A stretch of DNA of 64,000 bases from Candidatus Nitrotoga sp. AM1P (GTDB lineage: Bacteria > Pseudomonadota > Gammaproteobacteria > Burkholderiales > Gallionellaceae): contig NZ_AP019547.1 in the NCBI RefSeq assembly GCF_013168275.1, positions 310,001 through 374,000 of the forward strand. The letters are read 5' to 3'. Both the position numbers and the translations under genes were made by a program. Below, piece by piece: positions 1 through 9,830 of the stretch; position 1 is the stretch's first letter; the number at the start of each line of letters is the position of its first letter. The notes beneath the pieces were generated by a model. That model had not been told where the DNA came from and searched no databases. It was given only the letters and a program-made list of their open reading frames with translations.

Positions 1-731
1 AGTTGTATCAAAAGGAAAAGGATTGGTTCAAGGCGATTGACGTGACATACCGTCTGACAGTATTAAGCGGTCAATCGCATGGTAAGGAAGCTGCTTTTTT
101 CTATTGCGAATTGGCTGCGGCAGAATTGACACGGCAGCGAATCGATGCTGCGCGTATCCATTTGGATCAGGCGTTGGAAGCTAATCCTCAGTCGGTGCGC
201 GCTACCATGATGTTGGGCGACATAGAAAATTTGGCGCAGCATTTTGTTAGCGCCATTGAAATCTGGCAGCGCATTGAAAAACAGAACCAGCAATATCTAC
301 CCTTGGTAGCTGAACGTCTACTTCAGGCTTATCGTCAGGCTGGACATGTAGATGAAGGCATAGACATGTTGCAGGGTTATCTGGTCAAGTACCCCTCGTT
401 GGATTTGATGAACGTGCTGTTTGATGCCATTCTGCAACGCGATGGTGCTGAAGCGGCATATAGGCTGGTACGTGATGAACTGCAGCGTAACCCTACACTA
501 CTTGGTCTGGATAAGCTGCTGGAGGCACGGTTGCTGGAAGTATCAATCGAACACCGTGCTGATGTGGCGATGGTGAAAAATTTGGTGCATCAACGCACGC
601 GTACGTTAGCAATGTACCGTTGTGCCAATTGCGGTTTTAAGGCGCGCCAGTTTTACTGGCATTGTCCGGCATGTCATGGTTGGGAAACCTATTCTCCACG
701 TAGAAGTGAAGAAAATGGACAAAAAATATGA
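1..731 (+). CDS. lapB: LapB (YciM) TPR protein, C-terminal part
   Basis: Inner-membrane-anchored TPR protein that, in enterobacteria, guides FtsH proteolysis of LpxC and so tunes LPS synthesis. The reading frame is open at the window start, so the N-terminal membrane anchor and first TPRs are missing. About 242 residues are visible: helical TPR-like repeats, then the diagnostic rubredoxin-like C-terminus with two CxxC knuckles (CANC near residue 208 and CPAC near 221 of the visible part). The last codons overlap the pyrF start (ATGA), so the two genes are translationally coupled, as is usual for lapB-pyrF. Assignment is secure from the C-terminal zinc/iron knuckles plus the pyrF neighbour. 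Confidence 0.93.
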   Translation, partial: LYQKEKDWFKAIDVTYRLTVLSGQSHGKEAAFFYCELAAAELTRQRIDAARIHLDQALEANPQSVRATMMLGDIENLAQHFVSAIEIWQRIEKQNQQYLPLVAERLLQAYRQAGHVDEGIDMLQGYLVKYPSLDLMNVLFDAILQRDGAEAAYRLVRDELQRNPTLLGLDKLLEARLLEVSIEHRADVAMVKNLVHQRTRTLAMYRCANCGFKARQFYWHCPACHGWETYSPRRSEENGQKI

Positions 732-1429
732 ACGATCCTAAAATTATTGTCGCGCTTGATTATTCTAATGCACAACTTGCGCTAGAACTGGTGGCACGGC
801 TGGAGCCTACGTTGTGTCGCCTTAAGGTGGGCCTCGAATTGTTCACCACAGCAAGGTCACGATTGATCGAACAGCTCATGCAGCGTGGTTTTGAAGTATT
901 CCTTGATCTGAAATTTCATGACATTCCCAATACGACAGCACAGGCATGTAAAGCTGCCGCCGAATTAGGCGTGTGGATGGTCAACGTGCATGCTCTGGGT
1001 GGACGCAAGATGATGGAAGCGGCGCGTGAGGCAATGAGCTTGTATACACAATCGCCTAAGCTGATTGCCGTGACATTGCTTACTAGTATGGCACAGGAAG
1101 ATTTGACCGACTTGGGGATTGCAGCTACTCCTGCCGATATGGTGCTGCGTTTGGCTAAGCTGGCGCGCGATAGCGGGCTAGACGGTGTCGTATGTTCTGC
1201 GCGGGAGGCTGCTTTGCTGCGTCAGCACTGTGGCAGCGAATTCTGTTTGGTTACGCCGGGTATTCGTTCGGCAGATGCTGTCGCCGATGATCAATCGCGC
1301 ATCATGACGCCCTGCGCCGCGTTGAATCAAGGTGCGGATTATCTGGTAATTGGCCGCCCCATCACCCGCGCCGTTGATCCGTTGCAAGCATTACAGAGCT
1401 TTGTTAAACAGATCGCGGCGGTGGAATGA
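728..1429 (+). CDS. pyrF: Orotidine 5'-phosphate decarboxylase
   Basis: Converts OMP to UMP, the last step of de novo pyrimidine synthesis, in the cytosol. The 233 residues are full length for the short bacterial family. The active-site signature [10 protein letters not shown] lies near residue 60, the substrate Lys/Asp region LKVGLEL near residue 33, and the phosphate-binding C-terminal motif VIGRPIT near residue 205. The ATG overlaps the lapB stop by four bases. After the stop there is no obvious third member of the operon, only a 36-codon open frame (1426-1536) without recognisable features. Confidence 0.97.
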   Translation: MNDPKIIVALDYSNAQLALELVARLEPTLCRLKVGLELFTTARSRLIEQLMQRGFEVFLDLKFHDIPNTTAQACKAAAELGVWMVNVHALGGRKMMEAAREAMSLYTQSPKLIAVTLLTSMAQEDLTDLGIAATPADMVLRLAKLARDSGLDGVVCSAREAALLRQHCGSEFCLVTPGIRSADAVADDQSRIMTPCAALNQGADYLVIGRPITRAVDPLQALQSFVKQIAAVE

Positions 1430-1540
1430 AGGTACGTAGATTATTCGTCAAGCTTGCTTGCTTGGCGGCGCAACTGTCGTCCGAGCAGGGAATGATGGCA
1501 TTGTTACATTTGAAATTTGAACCAAAATATCTATGAAAAT

Positions 1541-2740
1541 ATGAATTCTGTATTCCGGCGTAATGTATTGCCTCAAACAATTCTATCCTTTCTGCCACTG
1601 ACGTTATTTTTCCCAGTTGGAATAATTTACACAGGTATTTTGTTGTTTCTGTTTAGTTTATTATGTTCAGGAGATTTTCGGACGAAATGGCTGACAGTTA
1701 AAGCGAGTCCACTTTTTTGGCCTATTTTAGGTTTATCCGCAATAACATGTTGTGCGGCAATTTTTTTGGAGCGGTCTCAAGATTACTTCTGGTCGGGATT
1801 TGTACATTATCAAATTTATATTATCTTATTGTTCTTTATTAGTGTTGGATCAGGAGATTGGCAAAGGCGGGCAGTCACAGTTTTTTTTGTGGGTGCGCTC
1901 TATGCAGCTACGTTGTATTACCTTAACTTGTTACAGATACTGCCAAAGATAGAGATCTTTGCAAATTACCTGGTTTATCGCGGAAATAAGTCTATTTTGC
2001 TTGCTATCTTGTTGGCAATAGCTGCTGGGTGGATGCTTTACGAAATGACATCACTGGCTGATCGCCGATGGCTTTGGTTGAGGGTGGCAGCATTTTTATA
2101 TGTTGTAATCGCGTTGCTGTTTCTTGCTAAATCGCGCACTGCCAGTTTGATTTTTGTATTGTTGTGTTTATTGTTTTTTTTGAAATATTTCACAATGTCT
2201 TGGCGTAGTGTGATTTGGATGCTAGGTTTTGTATTATTGCTTGCGATTGCCTGGATATCTGCATCGGATTTACGTCTGCGTGTTATCGGTACGATAAATG
2301 ATATTAATGCCTTTTCGCAAGGTCAACAAATAAGTGATGATGGTATTCGATTGGAAATGTATAGCGTCACCACCAAAATGATTGCTGAGAAGCCATGGAC
2401 GGGGCACGGGATAGCGACTTGGCCTTCTCAGTATCAGAAACATGCAAAAGGTTTACTTAGTGAAAAGACGCGTACCCCGCACAATGATTATCTGTTTTAC
2501 GCTGCCGAAATTGGATTGATCGGACTTGCTGCCTTATTGTGGATTTGGCTGACCCAATTGATTATTGCCTGGAAAATGGGTGGTGCCCATGGGATGTGGC
2601 TGGGCATGTTGGGGGTGGCAATTATGGTGGGTGGTATGTTTAATGCTATCTTGCGAGATGCGGTATTTGGCATGCCATTTATGATTTTACTTGCCATTCC
2701 GCTGGCCGGTGTGACGCGTAACCACGTCCGAACAGTATGA
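1541..2740 (+). CDS. O-antigen ligase family membrane protein (WaaL/Wzy_C type)
   Basis: Polytopic inner-membrane protein of about 400 residues with roughly ten to twelve hydrophobic segments and one larger periplasmic loop. The loop holds the conserved RTPHND motif near residue 314, with the His expected for O-antigen ligases/polymerases, and is preceded by GHGIATWP. The family transfers or polymerises undecaprenyl-linked glycans onto lipid A-core. A TTG at 1517 would add eight residues; the ATG at 1541 is preferred because the first membrane segment follows directly. Its stop overlaps the next gene (ATGA), linking it to the glycosyltransferases downstream. Whether it is the ligase (WaaL) or a polymerase cannot be settled from sequence alone. 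Confidence 0.85.
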   Translation: MNSVFRRNVLPQTILSFLPLTLFFPVGIIYTGILLFLFSLLCSGDFRTKWLTVKASPLFWPILGLSAITCCAAIFLERSQDYFWSGFVHYQIYIILLFFISVGSGDWQRRAVTVFFVGALYAATLYYLNLLQILPKIEIFANYLVYRGNKSILLAILLAIAAGWMLYEMTSLADRRWLWLRVAAFLYVVIALLFLAKSRTASLIFVLLCLLFFLKYFTMSWRSVIWMLGFVLLLAIAWISASDLRLRVIGTINDINAFSQGQQISDDGIRLEMYSVTTKMIAEKPWTGHGIATWPSQYQKHAKGLLSEKTRTPHNDYLFYAAEIGLIGLAALLWIWLTQLIIAWKMGGAHGMWLGMLGVAIMVGGMFNAILRDAVFGMPFMILLAIPLAGVTRNHVRTV

Positions 2741-3510
2741 TTCAAGAAACTGAAAAATCAGTAACCCAGCCCCATGCAGGCGCTGACGAGCGTGTCATTT
2801 TGTGTATGAAATGGGGCGTTAAGTATGGCCCTGAATATGTCAACAGGTTATATGCGATGGTGACACGGCATTTGCACGGGCCGTTTCGTTTTATCTGTTT
2901 AACGGATCGAAGCGAAGGCGTGCGCGCCGAAGTGCAGTGCTTGCCCATTTCTGATTTGGCTTTGCCAGAAGGTATTCCTGAGCGCGGTTGGAAAAAACTG
3001 ACTACCTTCGAGTCTAGCCTACACGGATTACAGGGCACCGCGCTGTTTCTCGACCTTGATGTAGTGATTGTCGATGACATTGACTGTTTCTTCGAGCAAC
3101 CGGGCGAGTTTTTGATCATTCATGATTGGAAGCGACGTTGGCGCATCACCGGCAATTCGTCAGTTTATCGTTTTCGCCTCGGTGCACATGCTGATTTACT
3201 GGCTGAATTTCGGGCCAAACAAGCTGATATCCGACGTAACTTTAGGAATGAGCAGGCGTTTCTCTCTGACTGGTTGCATCGTCAAGGAAAATTGAGCTAT
3301 TGGCCTGATGCTTGGTGCCGTAGTTTCAAATATCACTGTATTCCCCATTGGCCTTGCAATTATTGGTCTGCCCCAATTATTCCGGAAAGTGCGCGCATCC
3401 TGATTTTTCATGGCGAAGTTAACCCACCCGATGCGCTAGCCGGACGGCGTAACCGAAGGTTCCGATATGTGCAGGCCGCCCCCTGGGTATCTGAGCATTG
3501 GACTGAGTGA
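2737..3510 (+). CDS. Glycosyltransferase-like protein with a DLD motif
   Basis: A 257-residue cytosolic protein. The core holds ALFLDLDVVIVDDID near residue 103, a DXD-type nucleotide-sugar/metal-binding motif as in GT-A fold retaining glycosyltransferases (GT8-like). The N-terminal CMKWGVKYGPEYVNRLY and C-terminal ILIFHGEVNPPDA fit a small family of LPS-linked transferases whose exact sugar specificity is unknown. The gene overlaps the stop of the O-antigen ligase gene by four bases, so it is almost certainly co-translated with it and acts on the same outer-core or O-antigen glycan. Family assignment is fairly secure; donor and acceptor are not predictable here. Confidence 0.75.
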   Translation: MIQETEKSVTQPHAGADERVILCMKWGVKYGPEYVNRLYAMVTRHLHGPFRFICLTDRSEGVRAEVQCLPISDLALPEGIPERGWKKLTTFESSLHGLQGTALFLDLDVVIVDDIDCFFEQPGEFLIIHDWKRRWRITGNSSVYRFRLGAHADLLAEFRAKQADIRRNFRNEQAFLSDWLHRQGKLSYWPDAWCRSFKYHCIPHWPCNYWSAPIIPESARILIFHGEVNPPDALAGRRNRRFRYVQAAPWVSEHWTE

Positions 3511-3703
3511 AATCCCAATAAAGCGTGCATGCATTTTCTTTGACTGCAAAACTGTGTTTATCACGCTCGATTCCATAAAACTCGGATATTTTTATAATAC
3601 AAATAAATCATAAAACCCGTGTGCGGAATCTTTATCTGAATTCATGTTTGCTCTATTTTGTCCAAACTTTTTGAAATCCACACCGGGATTGAATGGCATT
3701 GAC

Positions 3704-4612
3704 ATGAGCAACCTGACTGAAACACAGCCCAGTATTGTGCGTACCGAAGTAATCGTTTCAACTTACAACAATCCAATGGCACTGAACTATGTGCTGCTAG
3801 CGCTGGCCAGTCAGCGCAACGCCGACTTCAGCGTGTGTGTAGCAGACGATGGATCCGGCGAACCGACGCATGCGCTACTTGAGAGTTGGTGTCGCCGTCT
3901 CAGCCCGATTTCGCTGCGCCATATTTGGCAGCCAGATGAGGGTTTTCGTAAAAATACTATCTTGAACAAAGCAATCGACTCGTCGCAAGCGGATTATCTC
4001 ATCTTCATTGATGGCGATTGTGTCGCTCGCCCCGACTTTATTGCCTGCCATATTGCACGCCGCGTCGAGGGTGTTTTTCTTTCCGGTGGAATGATTCGTC
4101 TGCCAGATAGATCAACGTTAGCACTATCGGAGCAAGGTATTGCCAGTGGCGAGATTTTTCGACTGAACTGGATCGTCGCACAGATAGGACTTCGGAAGCT
4201 CAGCGCACTGCTCAAGGCAGCAGTATTGCCGATGGCTTTAGCGAGCAAGCTTGAGTGGCTCACGCCAGTCAAGCGCACTTGGAATGGCGCTAACAGTTCG
4301 GCTTGGCGTCGTGACCTGATTGCAGTTAACGGTTTCGACGAGTCATTAAGATACGGCGCCGAGGATGTGGAGATGGGTGTGCGCCTGAACAACCACGGTG
4401 TTGTAGGACAGCATATCCGCTACAGTACTTGTCTGCTGCATATTGAACATTTACGTGGTTATGCCGACGCTAATATTGTGCAGCGAAACAAAGCATATGT
4501 ACGTGAAGTGAGGAAGAGTGGTATTGATTGGACCGTTAATGGCATTGTCAAGCTTGCCGCACGACCAGCAGCAGAAATTGAATACGACCAATTACTTTCT
4601 TCTGGGAGATAA
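3704..4612 (+). CDS. Family 2 glycosyltransferase with galactosyltransferase-type C-terminus
   Basis: GT-A fold inverting transferase of about 302 residues. The N-terminal nucleotide-binding part starts TEVIVSTYNN and runs to FIDGDC (DXD near residue 95). The C-terminal WNGANSSAWRRD and GYGAED-like RYGAEDVEMG segments are the Glyco_transf_7C signature, with the ED as catalytic base region. An in-frame ATG at 3644 would add 20 residues not expected in the family, so the ATG at 3704 is preferred; neither has a strong ribosome site. About 190 bases separate it from the upstream gene, so it may have its own promoter. Likely role is LPS core or O-antigen sugar addition; specificity is unknown. Confidence 0.85.
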   Translation: MSNLTETQPSIVRTEVIVSTYNNPMALNYVLLALASQRNADFSVCVADDGSGEPTHALLESWCRRLSPISLRHIWQPDEGFRKNTILNKAIDSSQADYLIFIDGDCVARPDFIACHIARRVEGVFLSGGMIRLPDRSTLALSEQGIASGEIFRLNWIVAQIGLRKLSALLKAAVLPMALASKLEWLTPVKRTWNGANSSAWRRDLIAVNGFDESLRYGAEDVEMGVRLNNHGVVGQHIRYSTCLLHIEHLRGYADANIVQRNKAYVREVRKSGIDWTVNGIVKLAARPAAEIEYDQLLSSGR

Positions 4613-4644
4613 GCTGTGCGTATCACTACAGAAATTAACAACGC

Positions 4645-5676
4645 ATGAAGCACGCATCAATTGTGGTTGGCAGGCATAAGCGGAATGAGATTTTCAAGCC
4701 TGGCGCTGGCCCTAATGGAGGCGAGTTTCATTTACCGTACCGTTTGTTGCGTGAACTGTTTCTAGAAGCCGGAATCGAGCTTTCAACCGCCGATATGAAT
4801 ATTGGCCGTGAAGTAATATTTGAACTGCATATTAACGCGCGGCGTCGCTTGCCAAAATGTCCAGCCTACGCATATCTATATGAAGACCCGATTATTCGGC
4901 CACTCAACAGCGAGATGGCGCAGTTACGTCGTTACCGTAAGGTATTTACATCGAATGAAACACTAATCGATGGCAAACAAATTTTGTGCTTGGATTACCC
5001 CAACGATTTAAGTCTGCGGCCAGTGCCGAGTTTTATCGAGCGTGATTTGTTCTGCGTGATGATTGCGTCAAATAAAGCGCTATTACATCCTCATCCCCGT
5101 AGTTTGCATGGCAACCGTATTGAGATTATTCGCTTTTTTGAAGCGCAGGCTCCTGAACTATTTACGCTGTATGGCAAGGGTTGGGACATCCCGGCGGTGC
5201 GCCCCGGTTTAACAGGACGTCTTATGAAGCGTGTGAATGAATGGCGTACCAGTATTGCTCCCAGCCGACCATTTCCGAGTTACCGTGGGACGTTGCACTC
5301 AAAATCAGAAGTTTTGGACCGCGCCAAATTCTCAATCTGTTACGAAAATTCACGTGGCAGCCCAGGTTATTTGACCGAGAAAATTTTTGATTGTTTTACC
5401 AGCGGCTGCATACCCATTTATATCGGTAGCACACACAGAACAGCGCTCGTTCCAGAGGATTGCTACATCGATGGCGATCGTTTTAATAGCTCTGCGGAGA
5501 TGTTGCAATTTTTACAATCCATCGACGCTGACAGCCACGCGCGCTATCAAGCGGCAATCCAGCGCTTTTTGGCTGGGCCAGACAGCGTACGCTTTACCAA
5601 CGCGTATTTTTGTCAATCGCTGGTGAACGTTGTAATGGTTGATTTAATGAGGAAAGGTGAATCTGCGCTGGCTTGA
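4645..5676 (+). CDS. GT10 fucosyltransferase-like protein
   Basis: A 343-residue soluble protein. The C-terminal half carries the hallmark of family 10 alpha-1,3/4-fucosyltransferases: a run ending ICYENS near residue 232, then YLTEKIFDCF, then GCIPIYIG, which forms the GDP-sugar pocket. The N-terminal half is less conserved, as usual. Bacterial GT10 enzymes decorate LPS O-chains or capsules with fucose or a related 6-deoxyhexose. It follows the GT2 gene by 32 bases on the same strand, so it belongs to the same LPS block. No GDP-fucose biosynthesis gene is visible in the window, so the actual donor sugar is open. Confidence 0.85.
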   Translation: MKHASIVVGRHKRNEIFKPGAGPNGGEFHLPYRLLRELFLEAGIELSTADMNIGREVIFELHINARRRLPKCPAYAYLYEDPIIRPLNSEMAQLRRYRKVFTSNETLIDGKQILCLDYPNDLSLRPVPSFIERDLFCVMIASNKALLHPHPRSLHGNRIEIIRFFEAQAPELFTLYGKGWDIPAVRPGLTGRLMKRVNEWRTSIAPSRPFPSYRGTLHSKSEVLDRAKFSICYENSRGSPGYLTEKIFDCFTSGCIPIYIGSTHRTALVPEDCYIDGDRFNSSAEMLQFLQSIDADSHARYQAAIQRFLAGPDSVRFTNAYFCQSLVNVVMVDLMRKGESALA

Positions 5677-5720
5677 AACTCATGTCATTAAACTAATGTG
5701 ATATACGGACAGTGTAATCG

Positions 5721-6536
5721 TTATTTAACAGCCATCAAGGCCATCAGCTCGCCTTCACTAAATCCCGCCGCTCGTCTTGCTTCAATATTAAAAGGCCCGC
5801 GCAGCGTCGGTGCCTTGTAAATTTCGGCAAGCGAGGCGTAGGTCGCAACAGGCTCGAGGCCACGTGTCTCGCAAATCCAGTTAAACCAGCGATTGCCAAT
5901 CAATACGTGGCCAATCTCATCCGCAAGAATGATGTCGATAATTTCAGCTGCCGCAATATCTCCCGCTTGCGCAAGTTTGGCTCGCAGAGGCGGGGAGGCA
6001 TCCAGGCCGCGCGCTTCCATAGTGCGCGGAACCAGTGCCATGCGGGCGAGGATATCATCCGTGGTTTTTTCGACCATATCCCAAAGTCCATTGTGTGCTG
6101 CAAAGTCGCCGTAGGCATAGCCTTTCGTAACCAGATGGGCAGAAAGCAGAGAAAAGTGTCGAGCTTCTTCTGCTGCGACCTTTAGCCAGTCAATATAATA
6201 TTCGCGCGGCATTTCCGGGAAACGCCAGATAGCATCCAGGGCCAGATTGATCGCGTTAAATTCAATGTGTGTCAGCGCATGAATCAGCGCAGCGCGGCCT
6301 TCTTCAGTATGCATAGACCTGCGTGGCACCGACAGGTGTGAAACCAGCTCAGGAAGCAGCGGATGCCCGGGGATAGGTTGCAGCGTTGTTAGGGAAACAT
6401 CGACTTCCAGGCAAATTTCGCCTTTCTTCCATGCTAGAGCCAAGGCAATTACGCCAGTGAATTTCAGAACAGGATCCGGCTCTGCCAGCCAATGAAGCGC
6501 TGCCAAGCGAAGTTCGTTAGGAGCATCACGAAGCAT
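5721..6536 (-). CDS. DUF455 ferritin-like protein
   Basis: A 271-residue soluble protein. The middle part has the all-helical ferritin-like pattern with metal-ligand candidates: HIEFNAINLALDA near residue 110, EEARHFSLLSAHL near residue 148 and ILADEIGHVLIGNRWF near residue 210. These E...ExxH motifs match the DUF455 family (related to MiaE-like di-iron proteins), whose reaction is not established. The start ATG lies 4 bases from the stop of rlmD on the same strand, so the two are probably one transcript. Family assignment is good; function is unknown. Confidence 0.82.
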   Translation of the reverse strand: MLRDAPNELRLAALHWLAEPDPVLKFTGVIALALAWKKGEICLEVDVSLTTLQPIPGHPLLPELVSHLSVPRRSMHTEEGRAALIHALTHIEFNAINLALDAIWRFPEMPREYYIDWLKVAAEEARHFSLLSAHLVTKGYAYGDFAAHNGLWDMVEKTTDDILARMALVPRTMEARGLDASPPLRAKLAQAGDIAAAEIIDIILADEIGHVLIGNRWFNWICETRGLEPVATYASLAEIYKAPTLRGPFNIEARRAAGFSEGELMALMAVK

Positions 6537-6539
6537 GTG

Positions 6540-7865
6540 CTATGCCTGCGTCTTCTCAAACAGTGCGATGGACTCGACATGAGAGGTGTGCGGAAACATA
6601 TTCATTACGCCTGCAGCTTTTAATACATAACTTTTTTGATGCACTAACACCTTAGCATCACGCGCCAGCGTTGCGGGGTTGCATGAGACATACACGATGC
6701 GACCTGGTGCATCAGCACCTAGCGCCTTGACCAGTTCAAATGCGCCGTCGCGTGGCGGGTCAATTAGCATTTTGTCGAAATGGCCTAACTGCACCAATGC
6801 TGCTTCGTCTATCTCAAACAAATTCATCACGCTGAATTGGGTGTTACTCGCCAAGCCATTAAACGCGGCATTCTGCACGGCACGCTGCACCAGGGCCGCG
6901 CTGCCTTCGATTCCCACTACTTGAGCACCACTGCGCGCAATAGGCAGCGTGAAGTTGCCCAGTCCGCAGAATAAATCAGCGATGCGTTCATTCGGTTGAG
7001 GATTGAGTAAACGCATGGCGCGACTTACCATGACGCGATTCATATCCGCATTGACTTGGGTAAACTCAGTCGGTGCAAACGGCATGATAATCCCGAACTC
7101 TGGCAGGCTGTATGTCAACGGCGGTGCATCCAACGGGTAAAACGGCACTGCGGTCTCCGGCCCTTTTGTTTGCAGCCAAAACTGTACCGCATGGGTATCG
7201 GCGAACTCTTTAATTGCCTCTTCGTCAGCTGGCGAAAGTGCTTGTAAAATGCGCAGTACCAGCACATCCACATGCTCGCCAACTGCCACTTCGATTTGCG
7301 GCAACATATCGCGAGTTGTAAAGCTTTCGTTCAACTGTCCCAACAGTGGCAATAGCTTGGCAATTTTAGGTGTCAGGATTTCACAATGCTGCATATCCGC
7401 CACATAGCCGCCACGCTTTTCGCGAAAGCCTACCAGTGTTTTGCCCTTCTTCAATACATGACGCACCGAAAGCCGCGCCCGCTGTCGGTAGCTCCACGGC
7501 TGCCCATAGATCGGCGGCAAAATGGTCTGGGCCTTGACCTTGCCGATATGCCACAAGTTGTCTTCCAGAATGCGCTGCTTGGCGGCAACCTGTGCGCGTG
7601 CATCCATATGCTGCATGGAACACCCTCCGCACACGCCAAAATGCTTACATTTCGGCTGGACGCGCATGAAAGTTGGCTTAATAACTTGGCCGAGTTGTGC
7701 TATCTCAAAGCTGGTTTTTTTACGATATGACGAATAGGTGACGCGCTCACCCGTTAGTGCACCTTCGATAAAAATTACTTTACCATTTGTATGCGCAATG
7801 CCGCGACCTTCGTAGTCAAGCGATTCAACAACAACGCTGTTTGCGTGTACGGATTTATCAGTCAT
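6540..7865 (-). CDS. rlmD: 23S rRNA (uracil-1939-C5)-methyltransferase RlmD
   Basis: SAM-dependent methyltransferase that makes m5U1939 in 23S rRNA. Order of parts: N-terminal TRAM RNA-binding domain (starts [14 protein letters not shown]), a 4Fe-4S cysteine cluster ([10 protein letters not shown], with a fourth Cys in MQHCEIL), then the Rossmann methyltransferase with DLFCGLGNF and the catalytic Cys in [13 protein letters not shown]. An upstream in-frame start at 7910 would add 15 residues that overlap the VanZ-like gene. The ATG at 7865 (MTDKSVH) fits the family and abuts that gene, so it is preferred. Length 441 residues is normal. Confidence 0.94.
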   Translation of the reverse strand: MTDKSVHANSVVVESLDYEGRGIAHTNGKVIFIEGALTGERVTYSSYRKKTSFEIAQLGQVIKPTFMRVQPKCKHFGVCGGCSMQHMDARAQVAAKQRILEDNLWHIGKVKAQTILPPIYGQPWSYRQRARLSVRHVLKKGKTLVGFREKRGGYVADMQHCEILTPKIAKLLPLLGQLNESFTTRDMLPQIEVAVGEHVDVLVLRILQALSPADEEAIKEFADTHAVQFWLQTKGPETAVPFYPLDAPPLTYSLPEFGIIMPFAPTEFTQVNADMNRVMVSRAMRLLNPQPNERIADLFCGLGNFTLPIARSGAQVVGIEGSAALVQRAVQNAAFNGLASNTQFSVMNLFEIDEAALVQLGHFDKMLIDPPRDGAFELVKALGADAPGRIVYVSCNPATLARDAKVLVHQKSYVLKAAGVMNMFPHTSHVESIALFEKTQA

Positions 7866-7866
7866 C

Positions 7867-8253
7867 TCACTCTGCAATTTTAAAAAATTTAGTTTCCAGC
7901 ATGACACCAATCCGCCCCAGACCTATGCTTATAAGACTCAAGCCCAATAGTACCCCCGCACCGTTTGCCAGCATGTCGGCATAATCAAAGACTCGGTAAG
8001 CGGTCATGCGCTGCAAAAATTCTATTCCGACACCCAAGGCAACTAACAGCCCCGCTACAAGAATACGGGACGCCCGTTGTTGATAAACCTGACAGAACCA
8101 TAACATCAGAAAACTGTATGCCAATGCATGCTCCACCTTGTCAGCATTTAAAAAATTCATCGGTTCCGGTGGATGAGGTGTGAGTGAAAGGTACATGATC
8201 GTGGCAACCCATAGCCACCCCAGCGCAAGCCAGATCCGACGAAGCTTGTACAT
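7867..8253 (-). CDS. VanZ-like membrane protein
   Basis: Small inner-membrane protein of 128 residues with four hydrophobic segments. The charged stretch [14 protein letters not shown] after the first segment and the GIEFLQ...[10 protein letters not shown] motif are the VanZ-family pattern. VanZ gives low-level teicoplanin resistance in enterococci; the role of the short proteobacterial homologues is unknown. The ATG at 8253 follows the stop of the exonuclease gene by two bases, and the gene ends one base before the rlmD start, so exonuclease-vanZ-rlmD-DUF455 appear to be one operon. A TTG at 8277 is less likely because it overlaps the upstream gene. Confidence 0.85.
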   Translation of the reverse strand: MYKLRRIWLALGWLWVATIMYLSLTPHPPEPMNFLNADKVEHALAYSFLMLWFCQVYQQRASRILVAGLLVALGVGIEFLQRMTAYRVFDYADMLANGAGVLLGLSLISIGLGRIGVMLETKFFKIAE

Positions 8254-8255
8254 GG

Positions 8256-9041
8256 TTATGGTTTTACGGTTGGCCAAGCCGCGAGATATTCCATCCAGTG
8301 GGATTCGGAAGATTTGCTCAAAGTATTGCGTACTAATTCACATTCCTGCTCGTAACGAGCGTGCGTGAATTGACCACGCATCAATTGGAAGCGCGCATAG
8401 ACCAAATAAGTATTTACCACATCGGTCTCACAGTAATTGCGGATTTCATGCAGTTTGCCCTGTTGATAAGCATCCCACACTTTGCTACCGTCCATACCCA
8501 GTTTGCCGGGAAAACCGATTAGCTTGGCCAGATCGTCCAGCGGAGCGTTGGCCCGCCCTGTATACAATGCAAGCAAATCCATTAAATCGAGATGCCGAGA
8601 ATGATAACGGCTGATGTAGTTATTCCATTTGAAATCCTTGTTATCCTCTCCCATATCCCAATAGCATGCGCACTGAACACCGTGAATCAGGCCACGATAG
8701 TGCAGCACCGGCAGGTCAAAGCCACCGCCGTTCCATGACACTAATTGCGGGGTATACTTATCGATGCCGTCAAAGAAACGTTGAATGAGGGCGCTCTCGT
8801 CATCTTCCAGACCACCCAGCGACCAAACGCGGAAATTGTCGCCCTCACGCAACGCACATGAAATAGCTACCACGCGATGCAGATGATGTTGCAAGAAATC
8901 ACTACCTGTTTTCTGGCGACGCATCTGAAAAACCATCTCTGCTACATCCCCGTCGCTCACCTGTGCATCAAGTCCATACAGGGTACGAAGCCCGTCAACG
9001 TCGGGAATAGTTTCGATGTCAAAAACGAGAACTGGAGTCAT
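8256..9041 (-). CDS. Predicted 3'-5' exonuclease of the PolB exonuclease type
   Basis: DEDD-superfamily nuclease of about 261 residues. Exo I is VFDIETIPD at the N-terminus (Asp/Glu metal ligands), Exo II is SWNGGGFDLPVLHYR near residue 102, and Exo III is NYCETDVVNTYLVY near residue 200. This order and spacing match the stand-alone family related to the exonuclease domain of DNA polymerase B. Substrate is unknown; DNA or RNA trimming is expected. A GTG two codons upstream (9047) is possible; the ATG at 9041 is preferred. It heads an operon-like run with vanZ-like, rlmD and DUF455. Confidence 0.88.
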   Translation of the reverse strand: MTPVLVFDIETIPDVDGLRTLYGLDAQVSDGDVAEMVFQMRRQKTGSDFLQHHLHRVVAISCALREGDNFRVWSLGGLEDDESALIQRFFDGIDKYTPQLVSWNGGGFDLPVLHYRGLIHGVQCACYWDMGEDNKDFKWNNYISRYHSRHLDLMDLLALYTGRANAPLDDLAKLIGFPGKLGMDGSKVWDAYQQGKLHEIRNYCETDVVNTYLVYARFQLMRGQFTHARYEQECELVRNTLSKSSESHWMEYLAAWPTVKP

Positions 9042-9195
9042 TAACACCGATGGTATTGTAAAGTTGGAATGAATGAAAACATTAACAAGCTCCTGGAATT
9101 ATAAAATCAGTAAGTGTTTACGAGGCAAATTGCCTTCCCGAATACTCACTCTACTAGGGGGTAACGGAACTATCAGTTTCGCTAGCTCTGGACAG

Positions 9196-9612
9196 TTACT
9201 TTTTTGACCAACTGCCGCCACTCTGTACCCACCAACCCGCTTGCGCACGTTGTATCCAGCGTTGTGCAAATGTATTTCGGATATCACCTTCCCACTCGGG
9301 ATGTGCGTTAGCGCGTGCAATCTCGGTGTATAACGCCTTACGGTCCTGATTCTCCGCTGTAACCAGTCCATTGGCCTTCTGGCGTGATGCCATTGGAACG
9401 GCATTGGCATCGCGTAAGGCAACCATACCATCAGAGGTCAGGCCGACCGCGCCACTGGCATAGAACTCTGCCAACTGTGCATGGCGCGTCTGCATTGACT
9501 GCTTCAAAGCAACAACACCAGGGGTATTAATTTCGATGTTTACCTGTGCCGATGCAGCGGCAGAAGCACACAGCACAAACAGCGCAAAATAAAATTTAAT
9601 TAAGTTGTTCAT
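9196..9612 (-). CDS. ydbL: YdbL family periplasmic protein (DUF1318)
   Basis: A 138-residue protein with a cleavable signal peptide (hydrophobic core FYFALFVLCASAAASA, cleavage about residue 22). The mature part contains GLTSDGMVALRDA and ENQDRKALYTEIA, typical of DUF1318. In E. coli ydbL is the third gene of ydbH-ynbE-ydbL. YdbH-YnbE forms an intermembrane bridge for phospholipid transport to the outer membrane, and YdbL affects that assembly. The same order and strand occur here, with overlap to ynbE (9609-9612), which supports the call strongly. Confidence 0.87.
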   Translation of the reverse strand: MNNLIKFYFALFVLCASAAASAQVNIEINTPGVVALKQSMQTRHAQLAEFYASGAVGLTSDGMVALRDANAVPMASRQKANGLVTAENQDRKALYTEIARANAHPEWEGDIRNTFAQRWIQRAQAGWWVQSGGSWSKK

Positions 9613-9818
9613 ATGGCTTGCTCCTTTTTAATTTCAGGTGTGACAGACGGAGATTTATCCGATTTTGGGGCCGTAACAGATTTTTCGGTTTGCCAAACTT
9701 CGTCGATTATCTTGTCAGCTGCCTTTTCCGCTGCGGCGGCGGGGAAATAAATATTGATGGTGACGCAGGCGCTCAGTGCCATGCCTGCCAAAGGTAGTAC
9801 GGTCCAAATTTTTTTCAT
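9609..9818 (-). CDS. ynbE: YnbE family outer-membrane lipoprotein
   Basis: Small lipoprotein of 69 residues. The signal peptide ends in the lipobox ALSAC (Cys near residue 18), followed by VTINIYFPAAAAEKAADKIID, the conserved core of YnbE. A short charged tail follows. YnbE partners with YdbH as the outer-membrane end of an intermembrane lipid-transport bridge. The gene sits between ydbH (12 bases away) and ydbL (4-base overlap), which is the E. coli order. Its small size means most of the confidence comes from the lipobox core and the gene order. Confidence 0.85.
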   Translation of the reverse strand: MKKIWTVLPLAGMALSACVTINIYFPAAAAEKAADKIIDEVWQTEKSVTAPKSDKSPSVTPEIKKEQAI

Positions 9819-9830
9819 CGTGCCTTTCCT

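Noticed and set aside
1426..1536. 36-codon frame overlapping the pyrF stop
   Set aside because: No family features; most likely chance before the O-antigen ligase gene.
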